Part shown: one piece after another, positions 1-11,029 of the stretch
Position numbering within the stretch: position 1 is the first letter of the stretch
How the letters are laid out: each line of letters opens with the position of its first letter
Assembly (NCBI GenBank): GCA_020064725.1
Contig: JAGTWJ010000019.1
Span: 930,001-994,000 of the forward strand
DNA: 64,000 nucleotides
Direction of reading: 5' to 3'
DNA from: Drechslerella dactyloides
Lineage: Eukaryota; Ascomycota; Orbiliomycetes; Orbiliales; Orbiliaceae
Notes under the pieces: model-generated
Database searches by the model: none
What the model was told of the DNA's origin: nothing
Seen by the model: only the letters and a program-made list of their open reading frames with translations
Program-made: the position numbers and the translations under genes

Positions 1-1447
1 CTAATTTTCAATTGCTCGGGCAGGAATCTAAATACGGCGAAGATAAAAATATCTGGGATCAGGACGATGTTAGCCCTTTATAGATAGAATTTAGTTTTCA
101 TAGAGGGAGAAGACGAATATTGGGGCTAAGAGACCACGGAATTTCGGGTACTCATAACAACCGGAAAAGAGGAAGCATCGCTGGGACAAGGAAACATGCT
201 CGATCGGGCAGGCTTGCGGCGCAGCAAAATTGGGATTGTGTCAAAAGCAAGGCACTATTCAGAAGTAAAGAGTGCTCCACCGCATGTCATTGATGATTGA
301 GTATCGTCCAGTCAAGATAGTATTTAGCTTTGCATGCATCACTGAAGAATCACTTTTTCACTTATCGTTGTATATTTGAATCGATATCAATCGTAAGACC
401 TTCTCTCTAGATATAGACCTCTTCATAAGAGATTCTTTTTACATGTACGCGTATACTCTTGTATCATAATTAGTAGAGTTTTGTAAAAATATAACATCGC
501 AAGGATACACTCCAATAGTATACATCTTGTGCAAGGAAATTTTGACATTTCGAGGCTTTGATCTGCTCAATAATGTGCAACACACCGGTTTACAAAATGA
601 CACTCAACGGGGTAACGCTAGGAAGGGTTTGGTCTACAACGGCGGTTGGCCCCGAGACTAGTAGGTTTACAAGACGACTCAACGGCCTGTATATATATGC
701 TTGCGGAGAGGTCCGAATCCACATCGACAATATGCCTGGGGTTTGGTAGCGCGCTGCAGCCACCTGCAGCTGTTATCAAGCTTTGCCTATCTGAAAACTT
801 GGTACCTGGTTTTTGGGATTACCAGATCTGCACATGTATATGCAGATTGCAATTGTCGAATTCCAGTTCTTGCGTGCGTTGTATACCTTGATATGCAAAC
901 GGGCTCGTGTGCATGCCGGCCCGACGCCATGGCGCATCAATTGAGGAAGCCCTTGGCCTCGCGGGTAATGCGAATGCGATTGACGTGCCGAATTGATCTG
1001 AGACGCACGGGCACAGCATACTAATCTTCAAGCGAAGATAGTAAAGGATATATAATCAATGACCGACCCTAAAGCCAAACACGGTAACTCCGATCACAAA
1101 GCGCCGTATTCGGTGATTTTTCAGCAGATCGGAGTTCATTCCTCGGACCTCGTTAACGCGTTATCATTAATTGGTAGCTGTCTATTTTAGTGCCGTCCAG
1201 CATGAATATATAAGAATGTCCTTAATCGCATATCCAGTTGCTCTGTTTCGAATCCGAACAATTTTTTTGATACGCGCCTCGGGGCTATCTTCTGTAATCC
1301 TGCACGCTCCCAGCTGCTTTAGTCATTGTTGATTTAGGATTCAGCACATTTAAGCACTCTCTCGTTCACTTTCTTAAGCTCCTGCTCATCGTTTGACTAG
1401 ACACCTGCTTAACATAGCAGTGCTATAATTGAACTCGGCGTATAAAA
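1..1447. other. AT-rich stretch without a supported gene
   Basis: Only short, low-quality open frames occur here and none resembles a known family. An imperfect direct repeat lies at 587-610 and 664-685. A TATA-like run sits near 1206-1213, about 240 bases before the first gene of the cluster. This is probably the outer flank and promoter side of the cluster. Confidence 0.6.
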
Positions 1448-2138
1448 ATGTCAGAGCGATATCCTGCCATTGTGCCTGAGGCGCTTGATTCTGACCAGAA
1501 GGTAGTGCACGAGTACTTGACTCGCGAAATTGGGCAGTACTTCCAAGGCACGTAAGTTGGAATTCCGGCGTGCGGCATTGCCTAAGCGCATGCATTAATT
1601 ATCGTCGCCGTATCCACTGTTGACTTGTATTCGCAGATTTACGTTTCAGAGCCCCGAAACTGGTGCTCTTGTCGGGCCCTATACCCATTTTCTATATCTC
1701 CCGCAGAAGATTGCGGCTGGCTACGTCATTAATGGGACTGCATTATCCAGCGTTTCAGAATTCCCCTTGAAATGTCGAGAGATTGCCATTCTCGCGATTG
1801 GAGAACACTATGGTGCTAAGTTTGAGCTTTATAGTCACGTTCGCGTTGCTAAGAAGGTTGGATTATCGAACCGGCAGATCGAGGATCTCTTAGCCGGTCT
1901 ACCACCAACCGGAGGGACTGAGCAAGAGCTCATTTCTTGGGAAGTTGCTCGAGCTCTGATTTCGGCCAAAGGACCAATCCCAGCAGAAATGTGGAAACGG
2001 GCTGAGGGGGCATTTGGGAAAGAGGGAGCCGGAGCACTGATCCATTTTGTCGGATTCTATGCTTATACATCTATCATTCTCAACGGCGCCGACGTATTAG
2101 TACCTGAAGGGGAATGTATATGGCCAATACCTGAGTAG
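1448..2138 (+). CDS. Carboxymuconolactone decarboxylase / AhpD-like protein
   Basis: Two exons, 1448-1551 and 1637-2138, join in frame across a GTAAGT...TTCGCAG intron to give 201 residues. The start ATG at 1448 is the only one that gives a full-length N-terminus. The middle of the protein carries the family signature: CREIAILAIGEHYGAKFEL followed by a SHVRVAKKVGLS segment, the helical core that in this family holds the conserved His. Members include gamma-carboxymuconolactone decarboxylase and AhpD-type peroxidase partners. The CxxC pair of true AhpD is not present, so a redox role is less likely than a lyase or decarboxylase-like role. It is the outermost gene of the polyketide cluster and transcribes in the same direction as the EthD gene. 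Role in the pathway (decarboxylation or ring chemistry) is inference only. Confidence 0.85.
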
Positions 2139-3838
2139 GGCTAAACTCTGCCCCTGCCTGTTGTTCAAGGTCTATCTATCATATATTTGTTTCGCAAATA
2201 TCAAATACAGCCCATTGCTTCCGCGTAAAACAATCAAGTCACAATGATTTAGCTCTCGGGGCCCAGTCTGCAAAAGAATCATAACTGTAACAAGCGGATG
2301 CCCCTAAAGCAAGTGTAAAAAGATTTAACTGTACAAGACCCGACGCGAAAGTTTATTCTAATACTCGAAGGCGCGAAAGATCTCTTTATAATCTGTCATG
2401 ATTTTTTGTAATGAAAGTGATGGTGCGATATGATCAGGACAGCGATAGTGATTGCTGCATCTCACCCAGATCGATCAGGGTGTAATAGTTCTACAGTCCG
2501 CAACAATTCGCCCTCTCTTTTGTTTCTAACGTTACGTCTATGCTAGGTCGCCAATTGTGTGGGTTTGACTTGGGAGACTAATCAAGCCTCTATAGATCTA
2601 AATACGTCCTCACGTATACTGTCAGAGTCTTAACAATATGAAATACGCAAATCATAAAAATAGTACTGTTTTGTATACATCACTAATAAGTAGATTACTA
2701 TATCTTTATCAACTTGAAGATCGACTGGGATTGGCCAAGGAGAAGAGCAACGACCACTCAGATAGAGCAAACTGTTTCAAAATATTATAATTATTAAGCC
2801 CCATACAACTCTAACAGTATAAGAGAATCCCGTGACCTATTTAAGGGTCGTGTTTGAAGTTATGGAGGCTGTTCGATGTTTATCGGGCCGGATAGTACTG
2901 TAGTCTGTAAAATTGTATAAAATTAAAGATCAGAGTTTGTCGGTGCGGAAAGTAGTCTACCGGCACCATAAAGCAGATACAACTGTCAGTATCAAGACTG
3001 TGAGTCTACGACGGAACAAGTGGCTCTTTGGCAACAATCTATTGCAGTTAATACTTAGGCTGCTAAAGTGGATGCAGAACTATGATAAGAAACATCAAAA
3101 ACAGAAATTCTGTCATCAATCAACCGTATTAGATGTGCTCGTGATGAAAAGGAATGATATTCTGCAGGATATAATCAAGTATATAACGCTGAATAAATAA
3201 ATCATATAGTGACATCCAATATAGCTCTACTTCGTATAGAGCTCGCTATTGTCCTTGTCTTGCTGCTTATTATGTATATGTCGCCTTTTTATCACACTAG
3301 GCATCGACTAACGCTTTTTCGAAAGAACAAGTATTCAGGGAAAACACCTGAAGTCTGCAACGGTATATCCGACCCGACCACACGGAACGCATATGATCAC
3401 TAACTCGAACCACCGAAGCCGCATCCGGATCTGCTAGTCATGTTTTGACCGACACAGGGTTCCCAAGTTCACCGAAATAACTTAATGCCTTCGGATTATT
3501 AAAACTGATTGCGGCCGGGCTAATGTAAAGCATGTTGCATCGGTTTACGGTTTTTACCAAATATGGTAAACTATTCAGCGAATCACGAACACCTAGTTTA
3601 GATGTTCGTTTCGAGTTTCCTCTTATAAACCATTCGGCATTTGTTGATCTCGATCGTGAACGATTTGTACGATAGCAAGTCCTATACGGTTGCAGCAGAA
3701 ATGCAATAGTGGTGTTTACAAAGATCTTATTTAACTTGGCCAACACATAAAAGCGGGATGGCCATCCATCCTAAACTTGAAGCCAAATTCACCAACTGCA
3801 GAAGTTTGTAAATATCAAGAGCAGTATTGCTAGCCGAC
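2139..3838. other. AT-rich intergenic region
   Basis: No supported gene. A 95-codon Lys-rich frame (2913-3200) and a 64-codon hydrophobic frame (3209-3403) resemble nothing I recognise and have no convincing start context. The strong AT bias and stop-rich frames are compatible with old, mutated mobile DNA, but no terminal repeats were found. Confidence 0.5.
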
Positions 3839-4395
3839 ATGTTGAATACCGAGACACTTCTTCGCGTTTCTATGTATTTTCGGAAAAATCCGGAGGTGAC
3901 TGATGAGTATTTCCGCAATCACTGGGCAACTACGCATGCAGACATGTGCAAACCCTGGATGCAAAAGCATGGCATCCTCAAATATACCCAGGTAGATAAG
4001 AATTTTTATCCATTTCTTTTTTGATTTTCTTCAATCAATTAATACAACCTCTGATCAAATTGCATGACTAGAATCACATCAACAAAAACCTCAACGAATC
4101 GTTAACAAAGGCAATCCCATTCGCCAGCATTGTCGAATACGATGGTGTCGCTGACTTTTACGTTCGCAAATTGGACGACTGGACACGAGCTGTGATGGAG
4201 GATAAATACTATATGGATGAATTAGTCCCGGATGCTCTCATTTTTGGCGATTTTGCAGGTGCTCGTGTGACAGTTGGCGAGGAATATGTTGTCATTGATG
4301 ATGGCAGAATTATCCAAGAGCATGTGCATCAATACGAGAGACCCAGTCACGCACCAGGCCTTTCACAGGAGCCCCCTTCGCAAACTGTGGGATAG
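3839..4395 (+). CDS. EthD-domain protein
   Basis: Exons 3839-3991 and 4072-4395 join in phase 0 to give 158 residues. The first exon holds the EthD core (VSMYFRKNPEVTDEYFRNHW, then a TTHADMCKPWMQKHG segment); the second holds the other beta-alpha half (SIVEYDGVADFYVRKL, then a GDFAG segment). EthD proteins are small ferredoxin-like alpha+beta barrel dimers; fungal members in polyketide clusters act as dehydratases, decarboxylases or cyclase-like enzymes. The start ATG at 3839 was chosen because it directly precedes the conserved core; the frame is open upstream to 3827 but without another ATG. The C-terminal 30 residues are polar and Pro-rich and lie outside the domain. It lies between the AhpD-like gene and the acyltransferase; substrate unknown. 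Confidence 0.88.
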
Positions 4396-5321
4396 CTATA
4401 AGGATAGCCGATTACTTATCAGTAGATTGTTAATAATGTCGAAAAGCTTGGGATAGGCTCGGGTTACACTCCAAAATAAATACTAAATCGTTCTACAGAC
4501 ATTGTCTCAGTGATGGCAGATGTGCCATCGCTCTTAGTTCATAAACATATTCTACATCACCAAGTCTGATACCGTTTCTATTTAGATCTGTGTTGTAGTA
4601 GGTCTCGGGAGAAGGTAAGGCCTACCACGAAATGGCTAAGATCACCAAAGTACTAACAGTGCAATGGCCATGGACCTACCTAGTATTCTCCGGAGGATGC
4701 GGTATTTGCTTTCCAGTCGACATGCCCTGCCGCTTGCAAATGCATCTAGGTGCAAAGTTTAATCACAAGATTAGTGCTACTGAGAATGCTACGAGGCTTT
4801 ACATTAGATGGAGAATAGCTCGTATGACTCTGCTGATCATCCATCAAGCGCTACAGGCCGCTTTGACTCGTGCCCAGGCTGTCATGCTGTTGTAAATACG
4901 TAACGAATCATCAAGTGTTCTCTTATGACATAGCCCTAACCCTTGAGTTGTATCTTTGTGGCACCTTCCCTTTGTGATTATATGTATGTTTCTTTTGCTA
5001 GCATGCTGTATACCAGTATATACACTAAAATCTCATCTATATTCCACTAGCACGTTCATTCAAACTTCAATAAACTAGGGATGACCACTTGGATCCGTGT
5101 AGGATGTCATTCACTATACACTTAACTGAAATGAACTCAATGTACGTACGTACAAGCTACCGACCCCCGCAAGCCCGTCCCTCATCGATCATAACACCTT
5201 TAAAAGACGCAAGAACCATACTGAATAATGGCTGAATAAAGGAATTAATTACCCCTTGAGCTCTCTCCATGAACATATCTACCTTGCACAGGCTTCAAGT
5301 CCGTTCTTACGATGAATAATA
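4396..5321. other. Intergenic region between EthD gene and acyltransferase 3' end
   Basis: The two neighbouring genes converge here. An 87-codon frame at 4632-4895 with an ATG exists, but its translation shows no domain or signal peptide, so it is not called as a gene. Shared 3' untranslated sequence is expected. Confidence 0.5.
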
Positions 5322-6740
5322 TCAGTGGTTTCCGACAACCTTCAAGCCCAGACCCTCATTGAGGAAGCGTACAGCCAGATGCATGCAAAGATTCATGCTC
5401 TCTTCGTCGTGGAATGTCGAGTTATAACAAAGCACGAACCTCAAACGACTCTTCGCGGTATACACATACATGGCGCAGGTTGAGCCAGAAAGGCTAAGGT
5501 TGAACCAGAAATCTCCCATTGGCTCGGTTATATATCTTTCAACAATACCTAAGCCTATCGCTGCTACCGTAGCTGGGGGCTCGATGCCGTTTGCAATAGC
5601 ATTCACGAAGGCGTCTTCCATAATGTTTGGCATCGCTGAAGCGCATTCGACATTGTCCTTCTTATATTTCCACCAATTATAAGTCTTTTTAGTTTGTTCT
5701 GCCAGCTCGACAAGCCTGCTGGATGTGGTAACAGGAAAATGAGGAAAAGATGTTGTAAGAAGATTGCCCACGCCGCGATCCATGCCGTTGTATGGTGCTG
5801 GAAGTAAATCTCGAATGCTGATGTTGCCGACGCCGCAATAATGTCCGGACTCTTCCCCAGCATGTTCCAAGACAGCTTGAGCCACTGCAGCGGTGGATGC
5901 AGTGGTTACAGTGATTCCGCTGTCTTTGCAAGCTTTAATAATAGCAGAAGTCTCAGATTCGCTGAATTCATGTTCGAGCCTTCCTAATTGCGACGGCATG
6001 TCGGGGTCAATTGGCTTCATTTTTAGGCTTATTGCTCGCTGAGCCATATAACTTTCTGCTATTTGATGCGCTTGATTCGTTGCATCTGGAGATGGGTCCT
6101 CTGCGTGCAATATTTCGGTGAGAGATGGATTCAGGAGAGCGGGCTCATCGCCAAACTTAGTAATCTTCCTTCCCTCATGGAGGGCTCTTAGCAGATTGTT
6201 GAAAAGTATTACGGAACCGATGCCATCGATTATCTCATGGCGTAAGAGAATGAACACCTCGTGACGATCAGGCAGGAAATATAATTCAGCAGCTTCAGTT
6301 TTGGGTCCGATTGCTAGCAACGCCAGATCTTGACCAGTTTTACCGGAGTTGTCGACTATGATCGTTTCCTCCACCCATTTCTGAAGCTCGTCGTCGGTTG
6401 GAACTTGATATTCAAAACCTGTACCAGTGATTTTGCAAGCGAGTATAGGATGGGCGTACCGCAAAGCTACCCAGGCATCTTTAACTTTTTCAATTGATAG
6501 CTCGTCGTCTGGAAGAAAACCCCCAGCTGCAATTGTAAATTGCATCATGACGGGCGATGCAAGCGTCAGGAAATTGAGGGTTTTCTCGATCGGGTCAAAA
6601 TCTCGCGTCCACTTCCCCGGGGAAATCTCCCTCCAATGAATCCTGGACTCCTTCATTTTGGTGATTGCCATAATTTTGGACAAAGGCTCTAGTGCAGATT
6701 CGGGGTCAACCGGCGGAGACATAAGCCAAATAGTTGTCAT
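5322..6740 (-). CDS. CoA-dependent acyltransferase (HxxxD family, Tri3-like fold)
   Basis: A single uninterrupted frame of 472 residues starting at the ATG at 6740. The HxxxDG catalytic signature of the chloramphenicol-acetyltransferase-like superfamily is seen as HEIIDG (His168, Asp172), preceded by the usual hydrophobic strand VFILLR. The length matches fungal O-acyltransferases of the trichothecene 15-O-acetyltransferase and BAHD-like groups (450-500 residues). The DFGWG structural motif of plant BAHD enzymes is absent; the corresponding C-terminal region reads MGDFWFNLSLSG. In the cluster it would transfer an acyl group, probably acetyl, from CoA to a hydroxyl of the polyketide (inference). 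The gene is divergent from the dehydrogenase, with a common 795-base upstream region. An alternating TA run lies 25-35 bases before its ATG. Confidence 0.85.
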   Translation of the reverse strand: MTTIWLMSPPVDPESALEPLSKIMAITKMKESRIHWREISPGKWTRDFDPIEKTLNFLTLASPVMMQFTIAAGGFLPDDELSIEKVKDAWVALRYAHPILACKITGTGFEYQVPTDDELQKWVEETIIVDNSGKTGQDLALLAIGPKTEAAELYFLPDRHEVFILLRHEIIDGIGSVILFNNLLRALHEGRKITKFGDEPALLNPSLTEILHAEDPSPDATNQAHQIAESYMAQRAISLKMKPIDPDMPSQLGRLEHEFSESETSAIIKACKDSGITVTTASTAAVAQAVLEHAGEESGHYCGVGNISIRDLLPAPYNGMDRGVGNLLTTSFPHFPVTTSSRLVELAEQTKKTYNWWKYKKDNVECASAMPNIMEDAFVNAIANGIEPPATVAAIGLGIVERYITEPMGDFWFNLSLSGSTCAMYVYTAKSRLRFVLCYNSTFHDEESMNLCMHLAVRFLNEGLGLKVVGNH

Positions 6741-7535
6741 CACGAGTAGAAAGCGTACGACATCATGGGCTATATATATCCATCTTTACGTAGCCCTTCA
6801 AGTAAAAACACCATATATTCATATACAGCCGTGACTCCATTAGATTTAGCGTTTGAGGTCAGCGCCTAATTGTAACTATACAAAAGACATGACACAAAAT
6901 GCAAGAGTTCATGTCTGAAAGTGTCTTGTAGAGCACCAGGACTTCGCTTGCAAATCACTGACTATCGAAATTATCTGAAGATCCGATTTGGAATTCACGA
7001 ATCGCTGAACCGCCGAATCAAGCTCATAATGACTATCGATAAGATCGCAGAGTATCAGCCTACAATATGCGAATACATTTAAATATAGGGTAATGTTGAC
7101 TAGGTTTACATTTCGGCATTTGCTGCATATGCGGTAGGGTCCGCGATATTCGCGGAACGGTATCCTGTATTTAATGTACATGTACGTAACAACCGGAGAG
7201 GTGAACCGAAGGAACTAACTCTTAGAAGCAATTGATTACACAATCAGTTCAAACAGGTATTAGTGACAATGAATGTAGCGCAGGTTATGTGCATATGCCG
7301 GATAAGCAACCCCCGAGTTCGGGTTTCGTAATAAGATTCACCGAAGTCTCGGGGCTATGCTGAAATTCATCACAGCTAGCAATATTCATTGTCATGTCTA
7401 CTTTCCAAAAAAGGAAGGATATCGCGAAATAGAGGCGCGCTTGGATATTTAAAAGCTCTGTTTGAAGACAGTTTCCGCGTCGTAACATTCGTGGCTACCA
7501 CAATATGCCCAGCAGCAGTCATTTTATACAACAAA
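6741..7535. promoter_or_regulatory. Shared upstream region of acyltransferase and dehydrogenase
   Basis: These 795 bases separate two divergently transcribed cluster genes, so they must contain both promoters. No convincing palindromic regulator site was identified by eye; a TATATATA run lies at 6767-6775, very close to the acyltransferase ATG. Confidence 0.45.
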
Positions 7536-8708
7536 ATGGAACACTTAATGCTGCCGGGTCAGAAAGATGCCATCTTCCAACATAACAATAGCAGTCCACC
7601 ATCTTCAAAGGAAACCAAAGTATTTCGACTTCTGTCACTTCAAGGTCGTACGGCGATTGTTACGGGCGCTGGGGCTGGTATTTGCCACCTTGATATTACA
7701 ATCCGCCCTCGCTACAATCTCCTTTCGAAGAAAATAGGCTAACCCTGTAAAACTCGTGAATTGGAAAATACAATAGGCATCGGCTTCGCTGTGGTAGAGG
7801 CGTTTGCCGAGGCTGGTGCTAATGTTGCGTTGTGGTATGATATGAGTTCGGTTGCAGTTGAAAAGGCAGCGGAAGTCTCAAAGGCCTATGGCATAACTTG
7901 TTAGTCAAACTCCTGAAACAGTAGAGGCCTAGTGTGATTTTTTTCTAATATATTCTAGGTAAGGCATATCAAGTTAAGATAACGGATGAGGATGCTGTTA
8001 GAAACGCCATAGACAGTGCTGTCAGAGATCTAAACGGGCGCCTGGACATTTTTGTCGCGAACGCCGGTATATCTTGGCTTAACGGCCCGATAATCGGAAG
8101 TGACACAGAAGCTTTCCGTAATATATTTGATATTAATTTTGTCAGCGTTTATTTCGCTGCTAAGGCCGCGGGCCACCATTTTAGACGACAAAGCCATGAA
8201 GGAACCACACTCAACGGATCAACACTAGAAAATTACGACCGCGGGTCCTTTATAGTTACCGCAAGTATCTCAGGTATGCGGCAACTGATGCCCCAGGCTG
8301 GGACGCCATACGGCGTTTCAAAAGCAGCCTTAATTCATTTTGCCAAGTGCCTGGCTGTCGAATGGGTCCAGTTCGCACGCGTCAATGCGATAAGTCCTGC
8401 GTATATCACAACCGAGATGCTTAATAAGGCTCCGGACCTTTTGAGAGACCCTTGGAAAAACAGGACACCGATGGGGTTAGTAAAAAGAGCTACCGAAGTT
8501 GCGCCCTCTGACCTCGTCTCGAAGAAAATCTCTTAACCATAGAGGCTTGCTAACTACTGAAGTACACAGTCGTGAGGGCAATGTAGCTGAAGTCAAGGCT
8601 GCGTACGTCTACCTGGCGAGCGATGCTGCCAGTTATACAACTGGTTCAAACTTCGTGATTGACGGCGGGGTAAGCATTCCGATCCAAATTGAAAGTATTC
8701 AGTCCTAA
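7536..8708 (+). CDS. Short-chain dehydrogenase/reductase (classical SDR)
   Basis: Four exons (7536-7677, 7777-7899, 7959-8475, 8570-8708) join in frame to 306 residues. The first splice restores the Rossmann motif TGAGAGIG (43-50), the NAG motif is at 123-125, and the catalytic set is Ser193, Tyr206 and Lys210 (YGVSK). The last intron falls inside the conserved TPMGREG stretch and the protein ends with the family-typical ASDAASYTTGSNFVIDGG segment. All these mark a cofactor-binding, active classical SDR of the NAD(P)-dependent oxidoreductase type. The frame is open further upstream to 7389, but the ATG at 7536 gives the N-terminal extension usual for fungal relatives. Likely oxidises or reduces a carbonyl/hydroxyl of the polyketide (inference). 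Confidence 0.9.
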
Positions 8709-9512
8709 TGTATCCATATTTTAGTATACTTGCGTTTAATCCAAGTAACCATCAACGTCGGGTCGAATTGTACACGATGTGCTGGCAGCCAGGAAATACT
8801 TGTTGCGAATCACCACAATGCGTATCTTCAGCTTGCATAGACAACTTAAGCTCCGTAGCCTAGCATAATCAGTGATAATTTCCAAAATCAGCTAGATAGA
8901 TGAACTTCCGATGCTTGAGTACCTCGGAGATGACCGAATGGCTATTGTAATACACCTCCTACCCTTAAATCGATCGGGAATGAACAACGACTTAAACATC
9001 ACTATAGTGGCAATTTCAGTCCGAATTAATATGGGTATGGTCACCAATAGGATACCGCATCCTACTAAGTGGGACAAATATAGCAGGCCTGGCTAGGTGC
9101 CCAGGGCACTAGCTCTACCAAACAGGCTCAATCATGTGTAGTCCTAAATGCACATGTATGAGATTCTATTCAGGAATATAGATAGCATGTCCATCAATAC
9201 AATACACTCGACTTGGACAATAGAAGTGATATTATAATATTAGGAAATATCGAAGAATGAAACTCCGGTTGCACTGCCATCAAGGCATTGACCTAGAACT
9301 TATCCACTGGTGCCGGTCAGAAGTCCTTTAGTAGTAAGTACATGTACTACTGGCTAGCATTCCTACTCTTAGAATCGATAATCGCCTTGGCCATGTTTCG
9401 CTAAGACCACCCAACAGGCAATGATACGTAAGTAATAAACGTAAACCGCCACACTAGAGCAACCGTTTCGAGACGAGTGCCTAGCTTCCGAATAAATAAC
9501 GTAATACAATGA
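8709..9512. other. Intergenic region, convergent genes
   Basis: The dehydrogenase and the regulator gene converge on this stretch. Only short frames with no recognisable product are found. Confidence 0.5.
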
Positions 9513-11029
9513 CTACATCGAAGATTTGATCCGTCTGATAGTTAAAAGAGTTTCGATTTCGGCTTTTCTGACTGGCCTGAGCGTTATATTGACAATATTA
9601 TCAAACAGTTTTTCGATCGATGCATTGTCTGGTTCGCTTGGCGTATAACTTCCTTCAAGGGAAATTTCCTCCGGAAACTGATCGAGAAAGTATTCCATGG
9701 CTTGAAGGACCATCGCAGATTGTAGTTTCGGTGCAGATTTTAAGGGAAATCCACTTAATTGGATAAGCCCGACCGAGTCGGATAGATTTGCCGACTTTGG
9801 TATGCTCGATCCATAAATTCCATCTTGAATACACAATGCCAGTCTTCGATATATGCAAATTAATCTAAATCTGCATGCCAAGAGGAGGAAAAGCAAACCG
9901 GGATCTCGCGTGATCGGAGAACAGCGCGACCTGACCCCGTTACTCTGGTCTCCAAAGGGGACACCATTGGTGCGAGTGGCGTCCCTAGCAAGAGGGTTTT
10001 TATGATGCCCACTATTCAGTAAGGAATCGTTCTTGGACGGGTTAGGTTGGATTTGATTGTAGATGTCGAGCAAGCTCTGAGATAGGGTAAAGAGTTGATC
10101 TACCACAACAACTTTCTTCGTAACGTTATGAGTCGTTTTCAAGTCGTGTGACGGTTCTTTCACGAACTGATCAAATTGCTTTGCCTCATAAAATTGGCAA
10201 AGTTTTAGATTTAGCTCTGTGACGAGGGCAATCCATCCGTTTAGAGAATTCGGAGTAGTTTCCTCGTTCTTCCAGTCTTTCTCAGTGTCATCGAATTCTG
10301 GCGGATCACGAACGAGCGTACGGTCGAAATCAAGCAAATCACCATCATTTTGAAGTGGGAGACCATAAGTATCGGTCTGCATGTTGAGGCCGGCGCCAAA
10401 GAAAGGGTTGTGTATCTCCGGTGGGGATCGCTGCACTGGCGAGGCCTCCAGAGGAGCACCCTCAATCAGTCCTACAGACGCAAGATCACTTGGACTCTCT
10501 GAGCGATTGTATACTGCTCGAGAATGTTGAAGTTCATCTGGACTGAGTTCCGTTAAGTTGTCTAAGTCCGGGATATCGAAGACTGGGTGATCCGTAGATA
10601 GGTGGTTTTGCGCTTCGAACATGGAAAAACTGTCTCTTATATCTGAGAATATATTATGGGCTCCCTAAGGCCGTGTTAGAAATCAAATTTACAACAATAT
10701 ATGTTCGGAAATCATAGACTCACGGAGTATGGACTTGCAGATGGTATCCGCGCATGACTATCGATTCCTATAGACTCGTATGCTGTTCGCGTATATGGCA
10801 ACAACGACCTGCAAAATAATGGTGCTGAGTGGCGCCTCAGGTTCCCTGATTTTTTAAGCTTCGGAGTAATATAACAATGAGCACTGGCTCTGAAGCACCG
10901 GGCACAGGGCGCATGAGACGCGTCGCGTTTACACGATAACTTCAGGGACTGGCACCTGTCACATGCATGCCTATTCTTTTGGATAATGAAGATATCGGAC
11001 ATGGGAAAGTGTTGAGTGTTGGCCGTCAT
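9513..11029 (-). CDS. Zn2Cys6 transcription factor, AflR-like
   Basis: Two exons, 11029-10724 and 10664-9513, join in phase 0 across GTGAGT...CCTTAG to give 485 residues. Residues 23-52 form a binuclear zinc cluster with the spacing CX2CX6CX8CX2CX6C (Cys 23, 26, 33, 42, 45, 52), a nuclear DNA-binding domain found only in fungi. A basic stretch (KLKKSGNLRRH) follows. The C-terminal half has the layout of the aflatoxin-regulatory (AflR-type) domain, with FLLLACRFRLICIYRRL and a paired VLQAMEYFLDQF segment. Such genes normally sit inside the polyketide cluster they activate, as here between the dehydrogenase and the PKS. The start at 11029 is the first ATG of the frame; 11002 is an alternative. 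No TCGN5CGA site was found in the PKS upstream region, so its binding site may differ from AflR. Confidence 0.9.

Noticed and set aside
2913..3200. 95-codon Lys-rich frame as a small gene or transposase fragment
   Set aside because: It starts with a non-ATG codon, lies in AT-rich DNA and resembles no family.
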